Notes: generated by a model from the sequence alone, not told the origin. A stretch of 38,422 bases of DNA from Vibrio mexicanus (GCF_001012815.1 NZ_JYJP01000017.1:1-38422), one strand, 5' to 3'; shown: positions 19,101 through 26,804, numbered from the stretch's first letter. Program-made: numbers and translations.

Positions 19101-19756
19101 ATGTCGATCCAGACAAGCAACGTGTTGATCAGTTTGTGACAACCAACCGATACACTCAGTACCTCACTGAAGAATATACACTGTTTGGTAAGTTCAACTA
19201 TTCGAAGTCGATTAATAAATTAACGGATTTAACTCTGGCACGTTTTGTTGAGGCCACGGCAGGTCTTGCTTATCGACCAATTTATAACGATCGATTGAAC
19301 CTTCTGAGTCGTTACACCTATCTAGCTGACAAAGACAACCTCGATCGTGAGGTGGATTACTCCAATGAGTCTTCGCATATCATTGAAGTGGAGGGGATCT
19401 ATGAAATTGATGCCCATATTGATGTGGGCGCAAAGTACGCGCATAAAGATAAAACGGAAGACTTCTCTCGCGCATCAGGTGCCATTGAAACGGCTAAAAG
19501 CAATATTAACCTTTATGGTGTGAGCGCCTCTTACCACGTGATGAAAGATTGGGATGTCACAGGTGAATACCATTGGAAAACCGACACACTTAATGATGAG
19601 CTAGAACACGGTGCTTTAGTCTCTTTGAACAAGCATCTAAGTCAGAACTTTAAAGTGGGTGTGGGTTACAACTTCTCAGGCTTTGATGGCAATTTAGTCA
19701 ATGATGACGACTATGATGCAAAAGGCGTATTCATCAACTTAGTGGGCAAATTGTAA
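16145..19756 (+). CDS. Large outer-membrane beta-barrel partner of the giant surface protein
   Basis: The preferred start is GTG 16145 (1,203 residues), because GAGGAG lies about 10 bases upstream and it overlaps the previous stop by 11 bases. An in-frame TTG at 16127 would add six residues. A signal peptide with a long basic N-region ends near residue 49 (LPAVA). Residues 50-300 look like Ig-like periplasmic or surface domains (ISWDGSTDVDYTF, FRFKAWDKDGNMD). The rest is a long series of amphipathic strands with many Tyr, Gly and Asp (ADIYFGKNE, LYGFKGDYRTRS, GIGYQQGEIE), ending in GVGYNFSGFDG and FINLVGKL. I see no TonB box. The role as exporter or outer-membrane anchor of the repeat protein is inferred from operon position and the coupled start. 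Confidence 0.8.
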   Translation: MKNNHNNTDVSRRPDTAIKRKGMPFGKSYLALCVVAAIPMMMATLPAVAKDTSQLEQLDSDSMDIEVDVREQTDNSRIYLEEGAIWASRDITRFQPVLDVSVGDELEVVDGKLKDEVSFTITSNYSYYITHYQVEIFRGQDRSLSQPIKVLEGTEIANDFDISWDGSTDVDYTFTKGSQLLFRFKAWDKDGNMDVTTVGVMDLVEGDSEVEIDRNDGEEALSRKFGRANLMRHNIPTNAGLAKFIGTGLKGVDKVVIGEDEFDVEGGELYAEQFLPADAYLFPTKVIFDNGDERRYQLYVRIPDTYYAQAGLADIYFGKNEVTGNTRALGVNDQYNDDIYNQGRIAYFGQGKFGDKLRITTHFDSKDSEIKDIFKHPFAAEDSSVFDILEDDDELYYGDYGDSANIKKVVNTKGKVYFDLQYDKSQALWGNYNTGITGTDNNDYNRSLYGFKGDYRTRSTTKFGDDRLNVVGFTASADSSFAHDEFLGTGGSLYFLRHGEVVPGSDKVYVKVINKDSGISEKEVPLQSGRDYEIDAYQGRIILTRPLSNIISDNFGSVIQDGPSDGYENYLAVDYEYVPQGSDAINAMTYGGRIKGWANDYIGIGANYATEEKEGQDYESYGTDLTLRATEGSYIKAEFAHSKGKQTDSNFVSFDGGLTFQQIGGELEEREGDSIQVKAVGNLYDLAPNIFSAVGNDVKAWYKSKDAGYSYASQSDNLEQESYGAELRLQATDRVAIATRFTSMEEKEVDGTLTKDTEQVELEAQYKVTEHIKVSAAGKQVEELNREGLRGKGNLAGLRADYIWDSDNSVYIKGQTTVDSTGEYDDNDSVTLGAEARVFEDLTLGAEYTTGDRGDVTEATATYDVTSDYSTYLTYVDDNYEGQNNVIVGQRADLTTSIDFYQENQFVDENNGKGRIDSFGFGYDMNDKLDFGIGYQQGEIEKPSEADPVLLEVTRRRAVTFTADVDLDDIILKNKIEYRVDKGNENVDPDKQRVDQFVTTNRYTQYLTEEYTLFGKFNYSKSINKLTDLTLARFVEATAGLAYRPIYNDRLNLLSRYTYLADKDNLDREVDYSNESSHIIEVEGIYEIDAHIDVGAKYAHKDKTEDFSRASGAIETAKSNINLYGVSASYHVMKDWDVTGEYHWKTDTLNDELEHGALVSLNKHLSQNFKVGVGYNFSGFDGNLVNDDDYDAKGVFINLVGKL

Positions 19757-19758
19757 GG

Positions 19759-20136
19759 ATGAAAATGAAAGTAATGAAACAAACGCTCGGGGTTGTGGCG
19801 GCATTAGTTTTGGCCGCGTGTTCCGCAGAGACCTACGTAAGCCAAGAGAACGTAGATAAGTTCGGTGATCCGCAAGTTGAGAAGTTTCTAATTCGGGAGT
19901 GTATTGTGCCAGAGCGAGATATTCACTTTGCGCTAGCCTCGCATTTTGAGTTTGATAAGGCAGAGCTGCAGCCAGCAGACCAAGCGTCACTCGATGATTT
20001 AGTCAAAAAAGTACGTAAACTTCACGGGCAAATTGCTATTGTTGGGCATACTGATTATCAAGGCAGCGATGATTACAACTTAAAGCTATCTCTTGCGCGA
20101 GCTGAGGCGGTTAAAGCTATTTGGAAACTCAGCTAG
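19759..20136 (+). CDS. Double-OmpA lipoprotein, N-terminal segment
   Basis: This is the open segment before the frameshift. It holds the lipoprotein signal and most of the first OmpA-like domain, up to RAEAVKA; the last few residues before the stop (IWKLS) are out of frame. Without the downstream part this domain lacks its last helix and strand and would probably not fold. Confidence 0.75.
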   Translation: MKMKVMKQTLGVVAALVLAACSAETYVSQENVDKFGDPQVEKFLIRECIVPERDIHFALASHFEFDKAELQPADQASLDDLVKKVRKLHGQIAIVGHTDYQGSDDYNLKLSLARAEAVKAIWKLS

Positions 20137-20672
20137 ATGCTTCTCGTTATGATTGGGAAGTGAAATCGTATGGTGAATCTAAGCTGCTGGTGGAAGGCAC
20201 CAGCCTGCAAGCCAATGCGGAAAACCGCCGAGCATACGTAATGTTTGAACAGACTCAAACTCATGAGGAGAATGCATTCTGTGAGCCGCCAGCACCAGAG
20301 CGCAAAGTGATAGTCGCCATGACCTCTCACTTTGATTTCGATGATGCGCAGCTGCAAGCAATAGATAAGCCGAACCTAGATGATTTCGCTGCTAATGTGA
20401 ACGGTTTCCAAGGCCGCATTTTGGTAGCTGGTCATACCGATTACCAAGGGTCTATCAGTTACAATGAGGCACTGGCAAAGCGCCGAGCGGAATCTGTGTT
20501 GCAATATTTGCAGACAAAGCTAGACCCATCTGATTTTGTGTGGGAGGTTAAGTCTTTCGGAGAACTTAACCCAATCACAGAAGAGCAAACGCTCGATGCC
20601 AATGCATTGAATCGTAGGGCATTTATTGTCTTCAAAGAGGGTGAGTTGCCGGATGATGGTGCTCAGCCCTAG
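19765..20672 (+). pseudogene. Lipoprotein with two OmpA-like peptidoglycan-binding domains, one frameshift
   Basis: The restored protein has about 302 residues. The start ATG 19765 is preferred over ATG 19759 because TAAGG (19754-19758, overlapping the barrel stop) is then at a workable distance. The lipobox is LVLAAC (Cys about 20). Two OmpA C-terminal domains follow. The first has HFEFDKAELQ, VGHTDYQGSDDYN, LSLARAEAVKA and ENRRAYV; the second has HFDFDDAQLQ, AGHTDYQGSISYN, AKRRAESV and LNRRAFIVF. These contact meso-diaminopimelate in peptidoglycan. The frame breaks in GCTATTT at 20116-20122; one more T gives the normal AVKAYLETQLD. It would fasten the surface complex to the cell wall. Confidence 0.85.
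20121..20672 (+). CDS. Double-OmpA lipoprotein, C-terminal segment
   Basis: This is the open segment after the frameshift: the end of the first OmpA-like domain (LDASRYDWEVKSYGES, ENRRAYVMF), a short linker and the complete second domain. The apparent ATG at 20121 has no ribosome site and lies inside domain one, so independent translation is unlikely. The protein ends with an acidic tail and is followed by a terminator. Confidence 0.75.
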   Translation: METQLDASRYDWEVKSYGESKLLVEGTSLQANAENRRAYVMFEQTQTHEENAFCEPPAPERKVIVAMTSHFDFDDAQLQAIDKPNLDDFAANVNGFQGRILVAGHTDYQGSISYNEALAKRRAESVLQYLQTKLDPSDFVWEVKSFGELNPITEEQTLDANALNRRAFIVFKEGELPDDGAQP

Positions 20673-20698
20673 AGTTTAGAAACAGAAGAATGACAAGA

Positions 20699-20718
20699 GG
20701 GAGCGCAGCTCCCTTTTT
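20699..20718 (+). terminator. Terminator between the OmpA lipoprotein and the MscS gene
   Basis: A 6-bp GC-rich stem (GGGAGC at 20699-20704 with GCTCCC at 20708-20713) and a three-base loop are followed by TTTTT. It lies 27 bases after the lipoprotein stop and 15 before the channel gene. It would separate the surface operon from the channel gene or lower the channel's expression through partial readthrough. Confidence 0.8.
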
Positions 20719-20732
20719 AACAGGAGTTATTA

Positions 20733-21596
20733 ATGGAGAAAGTACAAGCCGTAGTGGATTTTCTTCTTGAACATAAGTTGGTGTTCACCGCGATTATTTT
20801 AATTGTGATCGCGATAGTTCGTCGCATCATTTTGTCGCTCATCCGTGGTGATGTTAACTTTGTGTCGGAAGACCAACGTAAGTGGATGTCTCAAACTAAA
20901 AACACCAGCTTTCTTGTCGCCCTTTTATTGATGTTTATCCTTTGGCAGTCGGAGATTAGCGAGTTTGCCCTATCTGTAACCGCGATTGCCGTTGCCATCG
21001 TCGTTGCGTCAAAAGAGATCATTCTCTGTTTTACGGGCTCTATCCAACGGGCGAGCTCACGTTCGTTTAGAATTGGTGACTGGATTGAAGTGGGCAAGTT
21101 GTGCGGCGAGGTGATCGAACACAACATGATGGCTACGGTAATACAAGAGATTGACCTTCACCACGGTCAATACCACTACACTGGAAAAACAGCCACGTTG
21201 CCAAATAGCATGTTCTTTACTTACCCCGTAAAGAACCTTAATTTCATGAAGCGCTACGTGTACCACAACTTCACTATCGTTGTGCCAAAGTTTGCTAATC
21301 TGTTTCCATTGGTGCCAACCATTACCGAGAAAATCGAAGAACACTGTGCTTACTTCAGTGACGTTGCTAAGCGCTATAATACGATGATTGAGAAGCACGC
21401 AGGCGTTGACCTTCCGGGGGCTGAACCACACATCCATATCACCAGTGGAGCGACCGGAGAGCAAATCATCCACTTCATGATTTTCTGTCCAACCGACAAA
21501 GCGTTGCACCTAGAGCATCATATCCGGCAAGACTTCATGGAAATCTATGAAGAGAAGTTTCCAGAGGATGAAAAGAAAGAAGCGTCATCGAGTTGA
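20733..21596 (+). CDS. MscS-family mechanosensitive ion channel
   Basis: A 287-residue inner-membrane protein. Hydrophobic helices lie at about 12-35, 54-70 and 76-110. The last has the small-residue-rich pore-helix pattern of MscS channels (AVAIVVASKEIILCFTGSI), followed by the start of the beta domain (FRIGDWIEVGKLCGEVIEHN, with the usual G-D-W/x-I-x-V order). The second half is a cytoplasmic domain. MscS channels open under membrane tension and release solutes in osmotic downshock. The ribosome site AGGAG is 6-10 bases before the ATG. A terminator stands between it and the surface operon, so linkage to that system is possible but weak. Confidence 0.92.
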   Translation: MEKVQAVVDFLLEHKLVFTAIILIVIAIVRRIILSLIRGDVNFVSEDQRKWMSQTKNTSFLVALLLMFILWQSEISEFALSVTAIAVAIVVASKEIILCFTGSIQRASSRSFRIGDWIEVGKLCGEVIEHNMMATVIQEIDLHHGQYHYTGKTATLPNSMFFTYPVKNLNFMKRYVYHNFTIVVPKFANLFPLVPTITEKIEEHCAYFSDVAKRYNTMIEKHAGVDLPGAEPHIHITSGATGEQIIHFMIFCPTDKALHLEHHIRQDFMEIYEEKFPEDEKKEASSS

Positions 21597-21603
21597 TGTC
21601 ATT

Positions 21604-21637
21604 AAAAGGCCCTTAGTCATTTACTAAGGGCTATTTT
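21604..21637. terminator. Bidirectional terminator between convergent genes
   Basis: A perfect 9-bp stem (GCCCTTAGT at 21609-21617 with ACTAAGGGC at 21623-21631) and a five-base loop have T-rich sequence on the plus strand and CCTTTT on the minus strand. It sits between the convergent MscS and hydrolase genes and can serve both. Confidence 0.85.
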
Positions 21638-21668
21638 GTTCGCATAGAAATTTCGCAGTAAGTGATGC

Positions 21669-22316
21669 TTACTTTAATGGTTCATCATTGCGCTGATGAC
21701 GGTTTCGGTAGAAGCGATCGTGTTCGATGAAATGATCAATTTGCATGGCAACATAATCACTGTGCAACATGGTGGTATGAGTGGCGTGCACTTCAATGTG
21801 GTCTGTCATGCCTTCGATTTTAGTTTCGTCAACCGTGACGGTGCCGTCTGACGCTTCATCGGTTCCAACGATCAAGGAATGAAACCCCAATGGTGTGGTT
21901 CCAGCTAAGCTACCGAGTTTCTGGGGAGCTTCCCACTTATCAGCGTGCGAGTTAAGGCCGTGCTCAGGAGAGTTTCCCAGCATGGCGCCGAACCCAAGCT
22001 CCTGAATCTTCATTGCAATCGATGCTCCTTGAAGAGGAGAGCCCAACGTCACGACATGAGGGGCCGTTTCTACTGGGACAGGTCGCTGTTTGAGGTATTG
22101 TTTTAGCATGAGCCCGCCAAGACTGTGGCCAACGAGAACATTGGTATCTTCGAAGTCTATGGCTAAGTCTATTTTGTCGAATAAGTTCTCAAGATCGATT
22201 TCCACCGTGTTGTAGCTAATGACTTCCGTATCATAGCCCTTTTGCTGAAGTAGATAACTGAGGGGCTGCATCATCATGCCATGCATATAAAGGCCGTGTA
22301 GTATGATGATTTTCAT
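21669..22316 (-). CDS. Alpha/beta hydrolase (lipase/esterase-like)
   Basis: A 215-residue cytoplasmic enzyme of the alpha/beta-hydrolase fold. The N-terminal LHGLYMHG supplies the oxyanion-hole region after strand 1. The nucleophile elbow GHSLGG has Ser65. Asp157 (in SDGTV) and a histidine in the THTTMLHSDY segment (H180 or H185) are probable members of the triad. A TLGSPLQG segment, common in triacylglycerol-lipase-like members, follows the elbow. The substrate is unknown; the lack of a signal peptide points to an intracellular ester. The start ATG has AGGAG upstream (AAAGGAGCACTTCCCC before it), slightly distant. Confidence 0.88.
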   Translation of the reverse strand: MKIIILHGLYMHGMMMQPLSYLLQQKGYDTEVISYNTVEIDLENLFDKIDLAIDFEDTNVLVGHSLGGLMLKQYLKQRPVPVETAPHVVTLGSPLQGASIAMKIQELGFGAMLGNSPEHGLNSHADKWEAPQKLGSLAGTTPLGFHSLIVGTDEASDGTVTVDETKIEGMTDHIEVHATHTTMLHSDYVAMQIDHFIEHDRFYRNRHQRNDEPLK

Positions 22317-22407
22317 GGGGAAGTGCTCCTTTGCTAGTGGTGAAAGGCATAAAATTACTATACCAAGATTGAATTGAGAATCTAGACGAAATTAACGACT
22401 CGAAACG

Positions 22408-22438
22408 AAAAAAAGCGACCCTGATTCAGGGCCGCTTA
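22408..22438 (-). terminator. Terminator of the glycine-zipper lipoprotein gene
   Basis: A hairpin with arms AGCG-CCCTGA and TCAGGG-CGCT (one internal mismatch) spans about 22414-22436. On the minus strand it is followed by a run of seven T. It lies about 30 bases beyond the stop of the minus-strand lipoprotein gene. Confidence 0.85.
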
Positions 22439-22465
22439 TCTAAGTAGTTTATGGGAGCGAAACGG

Positions 22466-23254
22466 TTATTTTACTGAGGTAAAACGGAACGTTTGTATTT
22501 TTTGCTCGGCGCCACCAACATATGCGTATGTATCGATAAACCAGACGTTTTGGCCGGCAAATCCTAGCTCTAAACGAACGTCAGCTGTTTCAACTCCCTC
22601 GTAGATTACTGTGTTTACGTCGGTAGGGTAGAACTGGTAGCGGTTAGCTTGCGGTAAAAACTCCCCCGCAAAACCCATCTTAGTGTCTGTTGCTGCATTT
22701 ACTAAGTTCATTTGGTAGCCTGACTCAGGTGTGTAAGAAAACTCAGCGGTTAAATCAACACCTTGGTCATTAGAGATACGAACGTCTGCCTGAGTAGTTT
22801 TTGGCAGTGAACCCATACCTTTTAATGAGCTATTACCTTCTTGATCGCTCACATGGTTGCGCATGCTTACGTTCCACTCACCGGTGAAGTTGTTTAGCTC
22901 GTCCCACGTTTTTGGCGTGTTGTTTGTTGCGCCGTTTGAGTTACCATTACCAATAGAGGCGATAGCGTCATCGCGGCTGCTTGAGCGCATGCCATCACGA
23001 TTGTTTTGAATATCTGCGCCAGCACCAGCGACACCGCCAGCCACGCCACCAGCTACTGCGCCTTTAACCGCAAGTTCAGGTTCACCAGTTAGAGCGCCCA
23101 ATGTTAGTCCAAGAAGTGCACCACCTGCTGCGCCTGTTTTTGTCATCTGGTTCGGATCGTCTTCACCAGGAGTTACACAGCCAGTTAGAAGAGGAAGGCT
23201 GATTGCAAAAGCTAAAGTAGTTTTCAGTGCAGTTTTCATAACAATCGTACTCAT
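22466..23254 (-). CDS. Lipoprotein with a glycine zipper and a beta-rich C-terminal domain
   Basis: A 262-residue lipoprotein. The lipobox LLTGC puts the acylated Cys at residue 26 (residue 21 if translation starts at the ATG ending at 23239, which gives a more standard signal peptide; neither start has a strong ribosome site). Residues 40-80 are a Gly/Ala-rich zipper (GAAGGALLGLTLGAL, VAGGVAGGVAGAG) that could enter or span a membrane. A polar Ser/Asn linker follows, then a beta-rich domain of about 145 residues (TGEWNVSMRN, MGFAGEFLPQANRYQFYP) resembling a lipocalin-like fold. No function is assigned. Confidence 0.8.
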   Translation of the reverse strand: MSTIVMKTALKTTLAFAISLPLLTGCVTPGEDDPNQMTKTGAAGGALLGLTLGALTGEPELAVKGAVAGGVAGGVAGAGADIQNNRDGMRSSSRDDAIASIGNGNSNGATNNTPKTWDELNNFTGEWNVSMRNHVSDQEGNSSLKGMGSLPKTTQADVRISNDQGVDLTAEFSYTPESGYQMNLVNAATDTKMGFAGEFLPQANRYQFYPTDVNTVIYEGVETADVRLELGFAGQNVWFIDTYAYVGGAEQKIQTFRFTSVK

Positions 23255-23967
23255 AATTTAACGTAATTTGGGGGAGAGGTTTGCTCTCGTCTATGGCGCT
23301 CATTATTGTACAGTGTTTTATTGCGATCAACTTATCACGGTGATAACTGTTAGTTATTACGTTGCATGTTAATTAAGCGAAAATTCATACATATCATAAA
23401 TTTGCAAATATCACCTCGTGCCTTTTTATTAATTTACTAAATGGAAAAGCGAGAATTCCACAAAATATTTGCTTTGCGTATGGCTTGTGATGTTACTAGA
23501 TGTGAAATGAATTTCATCGTCTAGAACAGTCATTGAGAAGATACAAATTATCGAAGTGGAGATTGATGGATCACACATTGATTGGCGTGAGCAGCGGTGT
23601 TTCATGAATAGTGATTAACGACTGAAATGGCGAAATTTGAATAAAATAAAGCGCCGCATCTGTGCAGCGCTTTGCTCAATGATCGGCGGCCAAACCGTAA
23701 AAGCAATTAAAAGGAGTTACCTGACCATTCTATCAATACTCAGTCAGGATTAGGCTGTAGTGCAACCTTATGAATAACTATAGTCAATGAATTTGAATTT
23801 TTCCTACCGATCTCTAAATTTTTCTCGCGATTACCTCTTTACATGCCTCGTTTAACAGTATTTGCCTATAAATTCACCACTTAGATTCGAATTCGGCGTA
23901 AGTCACTAAATTGTAAATGAAAAGCGTCTAGACTAAGGAAAAGAGGGATTTGGAGAAGGAGACAGCA
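23255..23967. other. Gene-free stretch of about 710 bases with a possible minus-strand small RNA
   Basis: I see no believable protein gene; one 27-codon frame at 23440 has no ribosome site. The region holds an orphan minus-strand terminator at 23641-23673 and a second hairpin at 23720-23748, which together suggest a small RNA. The right end carries the ribosome site GGAGAAGGAG of the Lon-family gene. Confidence 0.55.
23641..23770 (-). ncRNA. Candidate small RNA with its own terminator
   Basis: On the minus strand a hairpin (AAAGCGC...GCGCTTT, 23648-23673, with an inner GCA/TGC pair) is followed by a T-rich tail, CTTTATTTTATT. Upstream on the same strand is a second inverted repeat (CCTGAC 23720-23725 with GTCAGG 23743-23748). 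No minus-strand gene ends here. A TTGACT hexamer (complement of 23782-23787) could be a -35 element, but no good -10 sits at 17 bases. The 5' end is a guess and the identity is unknown. Confidence 0.35.
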
Positions 23968-26328
23968 ATGACAATTCAAGCATTGAATTCGACACAGCTC
24001 TATCATGTAGCGGAATTAGAGAAGCTACCATGCAAGTCGACAAAGGAACTGCCTCCGATTGACGAGATAGTAGGTCAGGAGCGAGCTCAAAAAGCCGTTG
24101 AGTTCGCCATGTCGATAAAAGAGAAAGGCTACAACATCTATGCCATAGGGCAGAATGGGTTAGGTAAACGTACCATGATACTGCGTTACCTCAATCGCCA
24201 TCAGCACGACGCTGCCGCACTTTTTGATTGGTGTTATGTTGCGAACTTTGAAGACATTCGCACGCCAAAGGTACTTAAGCTTCCTAATGGCATTGGTCGA
24301 AAGTTAAAGCAAGACATCGAAAAGCTCATGACCAAATTGGTGAAGGCTATCCCGCTCGCTTTCGATAATGAAATGTACTTTACTCGTGCGGATAAGCTAA
24401 AAAATCAATTGGCGGCGAAACAAGAAGCCGAGCTGGAAGGCATTACCCGTCAAGCCAAGGAGCAAGGCGTTAGCTTAACTGTGACAACCCAAGGGGATTA
24501 TCAGTTTGTTGCGATGAATGGCGATGAGCTACATAGTGAAGAGAGCTTTGACGAACTGACCAAAAAAGAGCAAGAGCACTTTGGTAACACCATCGACGCG
24601 CTTGAGATCAGTTTACGCAACATGGTTCGCCAATTGACTGAGTGGGAAGAGACCTACAGCGAAAAGATCAAGAAGCTCAATGATGAAGTGACCAAAGACG
24701 TAATCACGCATTTCATTAAGCAGTTGAAAATTGATTATGCAGATTACTCGGAAATCAAAGGTTACCTGACCGACTTACAGAAAGATATCATTGAGAACGC
24801 AGACATTTTCTTAGAAGAAACCGGTGAGCAAGGTGAAATTGCAACCGCGTCTTTGGACAAAAAACTTCCGCGTCGATACAAGGTTAATGTACTGGTAAGC
24901 CGCGATAATGAAGATTTCCCGATTGTGGTCGAGGAAAACCCTAATTACCATTCGTTGTTTGGTTACATTGAAACGGCAACCTTCAAAGGAACAGTATTTA
25001 CCGACTTCTCTTTGATTCGCCCTGGCAGTTTGCATAAAGCGAACGGTGGCGTGTTGCTTATGGATGCGGTTAAGGTATTGGAACAGCCTTACGTTTGGGA
25101 TGGCTTGAAACGCGCATTGCGTGCAAGGCAACTGAGTTTTACCTCGCTTGAAAAAGAAGTCACTCTTACCGGTGCGGTATCTCTCGATCCAGAGCCAATT
25201 CCACTGGATGTGAAAATCATTCTATTTGGTGACTACCGCACCTATCAGCTTCTTCAGCATTATGATCCGGAGTTTAGCGAGTTGTTTAGAGTGACCGCTG
25301 ACTTTGAAGATGAGATGAAGCGTACACCGGATGCAGAACTCCACTATGCGCGATTCATTTCCAGTATTGTTCACGACAATGGGATGTTGCATTGCGATAA
25401 GAAGGCGATTGCGCGAATCATCGAGCATAGCTCACGGATTGCTGGTGACCAAACCAAGCTTTCTCTGCACTCAGCACACATTGCTAACCTGCTTCGAGAA
25501 TCGAATTACGTGGCTCGTCAGGCCAAGTCGAACATGATCCGCGTGAGTCATGTCGAAGAAGCGCTGAGTAACCAACAGATGCGCCTTGGTCGATTACAAG
25601 ACAGTGTAATGGAGAGCTTTATTAATGGAACGACGTTGATCCACACGTTAGGAGAAGCGGTGGGGCAGGTGAATGCGTTATCGGTACTAAGCACTAGTGA
25701 CCATATGTTTGGTGCGCCGAACCGGATCACGGCAACCACGGCCTATGGTGATGGCGATGTCATTGATATAGAACGCAGTGTCGATCTTGGTGGTAGCATT
25801 CACTCTAAAGGTGTCATGATCCTGACCGCCTACCTGTCTTCTGTGTTTGGCAAAACCGCCAAAGTACCGCTTACCACTAATATTACGTTTGAACAGTCTT
25901 ATGGTGGCGTAGATGGAGACAGCGCCAGTATGGCCGAGTTCTGTGCGGTGGTGTCTGCATTCTCGAAACAGCCTAATAGACAAGACATTGCCATTACGGG
26001 GTCAATGAATCAGTTTGGTGAGTCTCAACCTATTGGTGGCGTTAACGAAAAAATCGAGGGCTTTTACGATGTGTGTAGTATTAAAGGTCGTTCCAACGCA
26101 CAAGGCGTGATTATCCCTCGTTCAAATATGCACAACTTGATGCTTCGCCCAGACATAGTTAAAGCAGTAGAAAAGGGTGAGTTCCATATTTGGGCGATTG
26201 ACCACGTGACCGAAGCCATTGAGTTATTCACAGGTAAATCTGCTGGTGAGCCAAGTGATGAAGGTAGCTACCCAATCGATACTATTTATGGAATCGCTCA
26301 AGCTAAGCTCAACGCATTAAGGAAGTGA
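23968..26328 (+). CDS. Lon-family (S16) ATP-dependent protease
   Basis: A 786-residue protein starting at ATG 23968, chosen because GGAGAAGGAG lies 9-17 bases upstream; an in-frame TTG at 23950 lies inside that site. The AAA+ part has Walker A GQNGLGKRT (residues 61-69) interrupted by a long helical insert, and a Walker B-like GGVLLMDA. The C-terminal S16 protease domain has catalytic Ser652 (GDSASMAEF) and Lys695 (PIGGVNEKIEGF). The 43-residue spacing is the same as in E. coli Lon (S679-K722). The classical N-terminal substrate domain is absent, so this is the LonB/YcbZ-like branch, not Lon itself. It probably degrades specific cytoplasmic proteins. The gene is monocistronic with a terminator. 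Confidence 0.92.
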   Translation: MTIQALNSTQLYHVAELEKLPCKSTKELPPIDEIVGQERAQKAVEFAMSIKEKGYNIYAIGQNGLGKRTMILRYLNRHQHDAAALFDWCYVANFEDIRTPKVLKLPNGIGRKLKQDIEKLMTKLVKAIPLAFDNEMYFTRADKLKNQLAAKQEAELEGITRQAKEQGVSLTVTTQGDYQFVAMNGDELHSEESFDELTKKEQEHFGNTIDALEISLRNMVRQLTEWEETYSEKIKKLNDEVTKDVITHFIKQLKIDYADYSEIKGYLTDLQKDIIENADIFLEETGEQGEIATASLDKKLPRRYKVNVLVSRDNEDFPIVVEENPNYHSLFGYIETATFKGTVFTDFSLIRPGSLHKANGGVLLMDAVKVLEQPYVWDGLKRALRARQLSFTSLEKEVTLTGAVSLDPEPIPLDVKIILFGDYRTYQLLQHYDPEFSELFRVTADFEDEMKRTPDAELHYARFISSIVHDNGMLHCDKKAIARIIEHSSRIAGDQTKLSLHSAHIANLLRESNYVARQAKSNMIRVSHVEEALSNQQMRLGRLQDSVMESFINGTTLIHTLGEAVGQVNALSVLSTSDHMFGAPNRITATTAYGDGDVIDIERSVDLGGSIHSKGVMILTAYLSSVFGKTAKVPLTTNITFEQSYGGVDGDSASMAEFCAVVSAFSKQPNRQDIAITGSMNQFGESQPIGGVNEKIEGFYDVCSIKGRSNAQGVIIPRSNMHNLMLRPDIVKAVEKGEFHIWAIDHVTEAIELFTGKSAGEPSDEGSYPIDTIYGIAQAKLNALRK

Positions 26329-26385
26329 ATATTCTAGATTAATAGATAGTATATTTGGATAATTTAAATCTAACAATTAATAGGT

Positions 26386-26417
26386 AAGGCACTGATAACA
26401 ATCTGTGCCTTTTTTAA
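26386..26417 (+). terminator. Terminator of the Lon-family gene
   Basis: The stem AAGGCAC (26386-26392) with GTGCCTT (26405-26411) is followed by a T run. It lies about 57 bases after the protease stop codon. Confidence 0.85.
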
Positions 26418-26663
26418 TGCTTGTAGTTAATTATTGTGATTATGAATTAATACAAAGTTTCGAATAGCTTTCATTATGAGTCTCAGTATTTATTGTGTTT
26501 ATTGGATCTCTGCCCCATTAACTTGCTGAAAGTATTAACTTTAAATGGTTGTTGTTTATATCATTGTCAGTTAATTTTCTTGTTAATGTTTGATGTTTAT
26601 TAATCGATTGCTTTGTAACTTATAGACTTATTAAGGTGATCTAGGTCCCGAGTTTTATGTTAT

Positions 26664-26734
26664 TGAAAAATCTGCGTTCATTATTTTTGTACTCTAGTCA
26701 CAAAGGATGATTGTTATTTTTCAAGGCAGATTTT
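26664..26734 (+). promoter_or_regulatory. Mutually exclusive inverted repeats before the nucleotidase gene
   Basis: TGAAAAAT (26664-26671) can pair perfectly with ATTTTTCA (26716-26723), while AAAATCTGC (26667-26675) can pair perfectly with GCAGATTTT (26726-26734). The left arms overlap, so only one stem can form at a time. If transcribed, this could be a two-state leader RNA for the gene starting at 26805. The pairing is seen directly; a function is speculative. Confidence 0.3.
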
Positions 26735-26804
26735 GTGCTAATTGTCAGTGGTTATGTGCCAACTAGAAATATTAGTTATATTGATGTTTATTTCTGGACC
26801 AATA

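Larger units (their letters stand above)
26329..26804 (+). other. Gene-free stretch of about 475 bases, very AT-rich
   Basis: The region contains the Lon-family terminator at 26386-26417 and a possible alternative-pairing leader at 26664-26734 before the nucleotidase gene. I see no coding frame of interest. Confidence 0.6.

Noticed and set aside
16127..19756. TonB-dependent receptor
   Set aside because: The protein is barrel-rich and large, but I see no TonB box or plug-domain motif, and its context is a surface-protein operon.
21057..21509. A 150-codon open frame antisense to the MscS gene
   Set aside because: No ribosome site, and it is opposite a well-conserved channel gene.
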